Both the position numbers and the translations under genes were made by a program. A stretch of 27,795 nucleotides of DNA from CAMLHU01 sp039917855 (GTDB taxonomy: Bacteria; Gemmatimonadota; Gemmatimonadetes; Gemmatimonadales; GWC2-71-9). This document shows positions 23,437-27,795 of this stretch, piece by piece; the first letter of the stretch is position 1, and each line of letters starts with the position of its first letter. Under the pieces are notes generated by a model that worked only from the letters and a program-made list of their open reading frames with translations, was not told the DNA's origin and did no database searches. The DNA is taken from the NCBI GenBank assembly GCA_039917855.1, contig JBDSIR010000016.1, positions 1 to 27,795 of the forward strand, written 5' to 3'.

Positions 23437-23752
23437 GCGGCTAATTTAACAGCAACTACCGCGCGCGAACCCATGATGGACCGAACTTATGAGGCCCCGA
23501 TCCCACCAGCGTGCAGCTCGGCGTAGCCTGGTGCCGCAGGAACAGGAACCCTGGATTCCCAGGAACCCTGGAGAAATGACCATGTGGTCCCACCACGGAG
23601 CTCCGCCCGGAGACCACACAATTGTTGTTCCTGGGTTCCAGGGCATCTTGGGTTCCTGTTCCCGATGGTCTCGATACTGGTACGACCTCGACCAGCGCGC
23701 GGAACATCATGGGTTCGCGCGCTGCAGTTCCCCAGTCACTGCACTGAGCTGA
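23437..23752. other. 316-bp divergent spacer between the YkgJ-like gene and folC
   Basis: No gene is visible. Most of it is family B element copy 2 (23461-23722). The remaining 30 bp before folC can fold as TGCAGT (23723-23728) with ACTGCA (23738-23743). Promoters for both divergent genes must lie in or next to the repeat element; I see no strong consensus pair for folC. Confidence 0.7.
23461..23722. repeat. Family B palindromic element, copy 2 (262 bp, opposite orientation)
   Basis: The ends GCGCGCGAACCCATGATG (23461-23478) and their exact reverse complement (23705-23722) match over 18 bp. Inside are GGAACAGGAACCC (23539-23551) with its exact complement at 23650-23662, and TGTGGTC (23583-23589) with GACCACA (23612-23618). 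The left 38 bp match copy 1 at 33 positions, and all five differences are C/T changes. The central loop matches copy 1 only when read on the other strand, so the copies are inverted relative to each other. No open frame in it looks real. Confidence 0.85.
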
Positions 23753-25006
23753 ATGAACTACGCCGAAGCCCTCGCGTTCCTCTTCCCCCGCGTCACGACC
23801 ATCAAGTTCGGCCTCGACACCACCCGTGAGTTGCTGGTGGGGATCGGGGCGCCGCACCGCGTCATCCCCACGATCCACATCGGTGGTACCAACGGGAAGG
23901 GGAGCGTCGCGACGCTGGTGGCCGAGGCGATGCAGGAGGCGGGGTGGCGGGTAGGGTTGTACACCTCCCCGCACCTCGTGTCGTTCCGCGAGCGGATCCG
24001 GGTCGATGGGGTCCCGATCACGCCCGAGGCGGTGGCGGCGTGGACCACGCGGCTCCGGAGCGAGATCGAGGCGAAGCAGGCGACCTTCTTCGAAGCCAGC
24101 ACCGTGATCGCATTCGCCGATTTCGTGGCGCGCGGCGCCGAGATCGCCGTGATCGAGGTGGGGCTTGGCGGTCGGCTCGACAGCACCAACGTGGTCACGC
24201 CGCTGGTGAGCGCTGTGACAAAGGTCGCGATGGACCACACCAAGTACCTCGGCGACACCCTGGAGCTGATCGCCCGGGAGAAGGCGGGGATCGCGAAGCA
24301 AGGGGTGCCGTTCGTGATCGGCGAGATGGAACCGGGGTTGGTGGAGGTGCTGCGACGTGAGGCGGAGGGGCGGCCTGTCCTGAGCGCCAGCGAAGGAATG
24401 GGCGGACGGGCGGACATCCGGATCGTGCCACCCGAGGTGCGGTGGAAGGGACCGCTGGCGCTCGCCGGGCCGCATCAGCGCCGGAACGCGGCGGTGGCGA
24501 AGGCGGTGCTCGATGCGCTGCCGGCCAAGTGGCGCCCCGACGAGGCCGCGATCGCCCGGGGCTTCGTCCGGGCCAGGGTGCCGGGACGCTTCGATCGCCG
24601 GGGCAAGTGGCTCTTCGATGTGGCGCACAACCCCGATGGGATGCGGGCGCTGGTGACCGCGCTCGACGCCAGCGACCTCCCTCGCCCGATCCACGCGCTC
24701 GTATCCATCCTGGGAGACAAGGAGTGGGCGCCGATGCTGGTCGAACTCGACCGCGGGATCGACAAGGGGGTCCTGACCATCGCTCCGACCGCCGAAGGGC
24801 GGGGGTGGACCACCGAATGGCTCCAGGAATGGCTGAAAGGCCCGTCACGCCCGACTGCGCACGCGGAGTGGCACCTGGCGTCTGAGTTCCGGCGGGCGCT
24901 GTCGCAGGTGCAGGAGGGGGCGGGGACCGTCCTCGTGACCGGGTCGTTCCACACGGTCGGAGATGTGATGCGGGAACTTGGGATGGCAGAGGTGGTTGAC
25001 CAGTAG
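23753..25006 (+). CDS. folC: Folylpolyglutamate synthase / dihydrofolate synthase
   Basis: FolC adds glutamate to dihydropteroate and to folates, using ATP. The 417-residue Mur-ligase-like protein has the P-loop HIGGTNGKGSVATLVAEA (residues about 43-60), the folate-binding LYTSPHLVSFRERIRV, EVGLGGRLDSTN, the KVAMDHTKYLGDTLELIARE block with KAGIAKQG after it, and the C-terminal domain with DVAHNPDGMRAL. The length is normal. The start is ATG 23753, giving MNYAEALAFLF, typical for the family (the YxxAL motif). Neighbours to the left are unrelated, but accD lies 2.7 kb upstream and accD-folC adjacency is common. Confidence 0.95.
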   Translation: MNYAEALAFLFPRVTTIKFGLDTTRELLVGIGAPHRVIPTIHIGGTNGKGSVATLVAEAMQEAGWRVGLYTSPHLVSFRERIRVDGVPITPEAVAAWTTRLRSEIEAKQATFFEASTVIAFADFVARGAEIAVIEVGLGGRLDSTNVVTPLVSAVTKVAMDHTKYLGDTLELIAREKAGIAKQGVPFVIGEMEPGLVEVLRREAEGRPVLSASEGMGGRADIRIVPPEVRWKGPLALAGPHQRRNAAVAKAVLDALPAKWRPDEAAIARGFVRARVPGRFDRRGKWLFDVAHNPDGMRALVTALDASDLPRPIHALVSILGDKEWAPMLVELDRGIDKGVLTIAPTAEGRGWTTEWLQEWLKGPSRPTAHAEWHLASEFRRALSQVQEGAGTVLVTGSFHTVGDVMRELGMAEVVDQ

Positions 25007-25027
25007 GGGCGGGGCATGCCCCACCCC
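25006..25027. terminator. Palindrome at the convergent folC end
   Basis: A 22-bp near-perfect palindrome, GGGGCGGGGCATGCCCC followed by ACCCC, has one mismatch. It begins at the last base of the folC stop and ends 11 bp before the stop of the convergent membrane-protein gene. It can form a strong hairpin in both transcripts, but there is no U tract. Confidence 0.5.
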
Positions 25028-25038
25028 CACCGCGGACC

Positions 25039-25710
25039 CTATTCCGCGATCGCGGTCCGATACCCGAGGTAGATCAGCACCAGCCCGATCAGCTCGGTCA
25101 CATACAGTACCTCCATGTGCCCGAACCGGGTGAATGTCCCGCCGATCCCCGGGAGCAGCCCGCCGACCGCGATATAGACGTTCGCCAGCATGCGCTGCTC
25201 CATCCCGGGGCGGCGCGCGTAGCGCCAGGCCGAGACGACCGCTCCGCCGACGAGCAGGAGGAAGGCGTAGATGTTTATGAAGGGCGTGAAGGCGCGGACC
25301 CACTGCCACTCGAGCGCCTTCCCGGACAGCCGGTAGGTCTCGACCTGGGTGAAATCGATCGGGCTGAGGAGCACCGCCGTGGCGGCAATGGCCACCATGG
25401 TGAGCAGTGCCACCGTCAGGCGGTCCGCGATCCGCTTGGGGAAGAGCAGGTACGCGGTCCCCTGCGCGAGCGGCGCCCCTCCGAGGAGCGCCCCGCTGAT
25501 GTACCAGGCGCGGAAGATCGGTTCGTGCCATCCGAGCAGGGTGGTGAGCGACTCGGTGAACGTCCCCACTCCGTAGAGCGCCACCCCGAGCCCCCACCAG
25601 AAGAGGTGGGGAGCGGGGCGGTGCGCTCCCCAGCGCCGGAAGAGCTGGGGAGCGAAGAAGATCGTGAAGCAGGTGGTGATGATCGGAATGAAATGCACCG
25701 CCGAACGCAT
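25039..25710 (-). CDS. Seven-helix integral membrane protein of unknown function
   Basis: I do not recognise this 223-residue protein. It has seven clear hydrophobic segments: near the N-terminus (HFIPIITTCFTIFF), then WWGLGVALYGVGTF, YISGALLGGAPLAQGTAYLL, LTVALLTMVAIAATAVLL, INIYAFLLLVGGAVVSAW, VYIAVGGLLPGIGGTF and LYVTELIGLVLIYLGY. Loops are short and there is no soluble domain. The pattern recalls the 7TM sensor part of some histidine kinases, but no kinase follows. I start at ATG 25710, whose A is the last base of the receptor stop (TGATG), with GGAG at good spacing; an in-frame GTG at 25728 would add six residues. This implies translational coupling to the TonB-dependent receptor and a shared task, perhaps handling the imported ligand. 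Confidence 0.8.
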   Translation of the reverse strand: MRSAVHFIPIITTCFTIFFAPQLFRRWGAHRPAPHLFWWGLGVALYGVGTFTESLTTLLGWHEPIFRAWYISGALLGGAPLAQGTAYLLFPKRIADRLTVALLTMVAIAATAVLLSPIDFTQVETYRLSGKALEWQWVRAFTPFINIYAFLLLVGGAVVSAWRYARRPGMEQRMLANVYIAVGGLLPGIGGTFTRFGHMEVLYVTELIGLVLIYLGYRTAIAE

Positions 25711-27795
25711 CAGAACTCCGATGTCCACCCGAATCGCACCTGCCGGCCGGGGGCGGGACGGAAGAAGCCGGCGTTCCCGGTCTCCGCGTAGAGCACGTTC
25801 CCCACGTTCTCGACCGACACGGCGATGGTGTGACGGATCCGGTCGGTGTCGAAGAGCTTGAGTCCGGCGTCGATCCCCACTGTAGTGAAGCCGGGGAACT
25901 CGGTCCCGACCGGGCTCGTGCCGAGGGCCACCTGATCGCTGGCCCCCTCATGACGGACCCGCACCGTGTTCCACAGATGCCCGGCGGGATGATCGTACCG
26001 GAGGGCGGCGGTCACCTTGTTGGCGTAGCTCTTTCCCACGGGCGTGAGGGGCTCGTCGGCGTTCTCCTGGTGGAGCCAGGTGTAGCTCGCCGACGCGGTG
26101 AAGACTTCGAGCAGGCGGGTGCGGCCGCTCGCTTCGACGCCCCAGCTGCTGAGCTTGTCGATGTTGACGTTCTGGTACTCGGGGAAGCCGCTCACCGAGT
26201 CGCCGGTGGCGACGATCCGGATCCCGTCGCTGATGGCGTTCCGGAAGCCGAAGACCTCGAATGCCATCGCGCCGCGCCGCACCCGCACGCCGAGGTCGGT
26301 GCTGAGGCTCGTTTCCGGGGTGAGGTCGGGGTTGCGGCTCTGGTACCCGGAGCCCTCGGGGGTGACACCGTTGAAGAAGCGCTCGACCAGGTTGGGGCTC
26401 CGGAAACCGCGCCCGACCGTGCCGATGATCGTGATCTCGTCGGTGAGGGCATAGAGCGCGTTGAACGCCCCCGCCACCGCCCGATCGGTGCTCGACACCG
26501 GCGCATCCGGGAGGTTCGGCGTGACGCGGGTCTCGGCCTTGTTGTCCTGGTACCGCGCCCCCACGATCACGTTGAGCTTCGAGGTGACGGTCACCGCCCC
26601 CTGGGCGAAGATGCCGAGCGCGCGATAGGTGGCGTTCGGAAGGTTCGGTGTACTGTCGATCTGGGTCATCGGGGGGCCGAAGCCGGTGATGACCGTGGTG
26701 TCGTTGTCGGTGTTGGTGGTGCGGTCGCGGAAAAGGTCGGCGCCGTAGGTCAGCAGGGTGCGGGTGCCGAGGAGCTTGGCGGCCTCGACTCGCCCGCCAA
26801 TGGAACCGACGTCGGTGTAGTTCCGGGTGTGGAAGTCACCCTGGGCGCTGGGGCCGAACGGCACGGTGATGTTCTGGTGCAGCTGCCGCTCATTGCCCTG
26901 GGTGTAGACGCTCGCGTCCACACGGTCGAAGAGGGCGAAGCCGAGGTTCCGACCGAGGTAACCCAACGTGCCGCGCATGACGCGCTGGCGCGGGTAGAGG
27001 ATCTCGATCCGCGCGCCACCGCCGATGGCGGCGGGGTCGACGAATCCGAAACCGGCGTCGTCGGCAGCGTAGGACGATCCCTTGAGGAGGAAGCGGTGGT
27101 CGGGGCTCAACTCGTACCCGAACGCTCCGGAGAGATTCCGGTCCGAGACCCCGGTGCGGAGGACCTTCTCCTTGGAGTCGAGGGTCACGTCGCCGAAAGT
27201 GCCGGCGGGGGCATCGTAGGCGTCCGCCGTACGCGAGGTGCCATCGAGGCGAAAGGTGGCCCGACCGAGGCGCCCGTAGGTGGAGGCGCCGGGGCGGGAC
27301 TCGCCGCTGTTGCCGCTGTGGGTGTACCGGAGGGCGCCGTGGATGGTCCCGGGGGAGAGGTCCCAGGGAAGTCCCGCGCCGATCATGTTCACCACGCCGC
27401 CGATGGCGTCGGAGCCATAGAGCACCGAGCTCGGACCGCGCACCACCTCGATCCGATCGAGGGAATTGGGGTCGGTCAGGGCGGCGAGTTCGCCGAAGTC
27501 CTGCTGGCGGCGGCTGTTGTTGAGCCGGAGGCCATCCTCGAGGAGGAGGATCCGCTGGCCCCGCTCACCGCGGATGACCGGGCGTTCCTGATTCGGGCCG
27601 ACGCCGGTGAAATCGACCCCCGGGAGATCGCCGAGCATCTGGATCGGGGAGGTGTTGGGCCGGGCGCGGAGCTCGGTGCTGTCGATCAGGTTCACCGCCT
27701 GAGGCACCCGAGCGAGGGTGAGTGGTGAGCGGGTGGCGGTGATGATCAGAGGCTGCAGAGTGATGCGGTGTCCGGCCGAATCGGTCCTGACGATC
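25710..27795 (-). CDS. TonB-dependent outer-membrane receptor (N-terminus beyond window)
   Basis: This protein is open to the window edge; 694 residues are visible and the start lies outside. The visible sequence begins IVRTDSAGHRITLQPLIITA, which looks like the end of an extra N-terminal domain followed by a TonB-box-like LQPLIITATRSP. The plug domain follows (VPQAVNLIDSTELRARP, LGDLPGVDFTG, RGERGQRILLLEDGLRLNN, RIEVVRGPSSVLYGSDAIGG). Then comes a 22-strand-type barrel with VGRGFRSPNLVERFFNG, NPDLTPETS and NAISDGI. The C-terminus closes with an NVGNVLYAE motif and a terminal Phe (GWTSEF), as outer-membrane barrels do. The family imports siderophores, haem, cobalamin or nickel; the sequence resembles the FepA/CirA/BtuB class, but I cannot assign the ligand. 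It is coupled to the downstream 7TM gene. Confidence 0.93.
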   Translation of the reverse strand, partial: IVRTDSAGHRITLQPLIITATRSPLTLARVPQAVNLIDSTELRARPNTSPIQMLGDLPGVDFTGVGPNQERPVIRGERGQRILLLEDGLRLNNSRRQQDFGELAALTDPNSLDRIEVVRGPSSVLYGSDAIGGVVNMIGAGLPWDLSPGTIHGALRYTHSGNSGESRPGASTYGRLGRATFRLDGTSRTADAYDAPAGTFGDVTLDSKEKVLRTGVSDRNLSGAFGYELSPDHRFLLKGSSYAADDAGFGFVDPAAIGGGARIEILYPRQRVMRGTLGYLGRNLGFALFDRVDASVYTQGNERQLHQNITVPFGPSAQGDFHTRNYTDVGSIGGRVEAAKLLGTRTLLTYGADLFRDRTTNTDNDTTVITGFGPPMTQIDSTPNLPNATYRALGIFAQGAVTVTSKLNVIVGARYQDNKAETRVTPNLPDAPVSSTDRAVAGAFNALYALTDEITIIGTVGRGFRSPNLVERFFNGVTPEGSGYQSRNPDLTPETSLSTDLGVRVRRGAMAFEVFGFRNAISDGIRIVATGDSVSGFPEYQNVNIDKLSSWGVEASGRTRLLEVFTASASYTWLHQENADEPLTPVGKSYANKVTAALRYDHPAGHLWNTVRVRHEGASDQVALGTSPVGTEFPGFTTVGIDAGLKLFDTDRIRHTIAVSVENVGNVLYAETGNAGFFRPAPGRQVRFGWTSEF

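Noticed and set aside
22762..23526. Plus-strand open frame across the YkgJ-like gene
   Set aside because: The minus strand has an ordered cysteine pattern of a known family; the plus frame also runs into a repeat element and has no family resemblance.
25830..27728. 632-codon open frame on the plus strand opposite the TonB receptor
   Set aside because: The receptor on the minus strand has complete plug and barrel motifs; the plus-strand frame is Gly/Val/Glu-rich without motifs.

Overview
This is a high-GC chromosomal window from a Gram-negative bacterium. It encodes the site-2 protease RseP, a TonB-dependent outer-membrane receptor and a complete MreBCD/PBP2/RodA elongasome. The GC-rich codon use, the gene repertoire (a cytosolic Hanks-type kinase, an M16 peptidase after pnp, PhoD-like and YkgJ-like proteins) and the abundance of intergenic palindromes would fit Gemmatimonadota or a related phylum. 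That placement is inference only; no rRNA gene or other decisive marker is present. Nearly all genes are housekeeping, and the unusual content is in the spacers.

Layout. (1) 1-260: two perfect tandem copies of a 63-bp hairpin repeat, then the rpsB leader. (2) 261-7484, + strand: rpsB-tsf-pyrH-frr-uppS-cdsA-dxr-rseP. This joins translation (S2, EF-Ts, ribosome recycling), UMP kinase, isoprenoid and undecaprenyl-phosphate carrier synthesis, CDP-diacylglycerol synthesis and envelope proteolysis. From tsf on, genes overlap by 1-4 nt or lie 2 nt apart. (3) 7599-8540, - strand: a soluble Ser/Thr protein kinase converging on rseP over a shared terminator. (4) 8638-14045, + strand: rpsO-pnp-M16 peptidase-ald-dut. 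A strong hairpin lies between rpsO and pnp, and palindromic repeats lie on both sides of ald. (5) 14046-14451: a non-coding spacer with a 26-bp perfect inverted repeat and an AT-richer probable mreB promoter area. (6) 14452-20050, + strand: mreB-mreC-mreD-mrdA-rodA, the rod-shape wall elongation operon. (7) 20157-25006: accD and folC, separated by a module of a PhoD-like phosphatase (+) and a YkgJ-like cysteine-cluster protein (-). One copy of a palindromic 203-262 bp element lies at each side of this module. (8) 25039-27795, - strand: a TonB-dependent receptor cut by the window edge and a translationally coupled seven-helix membrane protein of unknown function.

I find no phage, CRISPR, toxin-antitoxin or obvious defence system. 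The best candidates for something undescribed are two families of non-coding palindromic elements. Family A is about 55 bp, bounded by GTTGYGGCG and CGCCACAAC, with two inner hairpins whose stems change sequence but keep pairing. Family B has long inverted ends starting GCGCGCGAACCCATGATG and nested inner inverted repeats; its two copies lie in opposite orientation around the phoD-ykgJ module. The TonB receptor/7TM pair is a weaker candidate.
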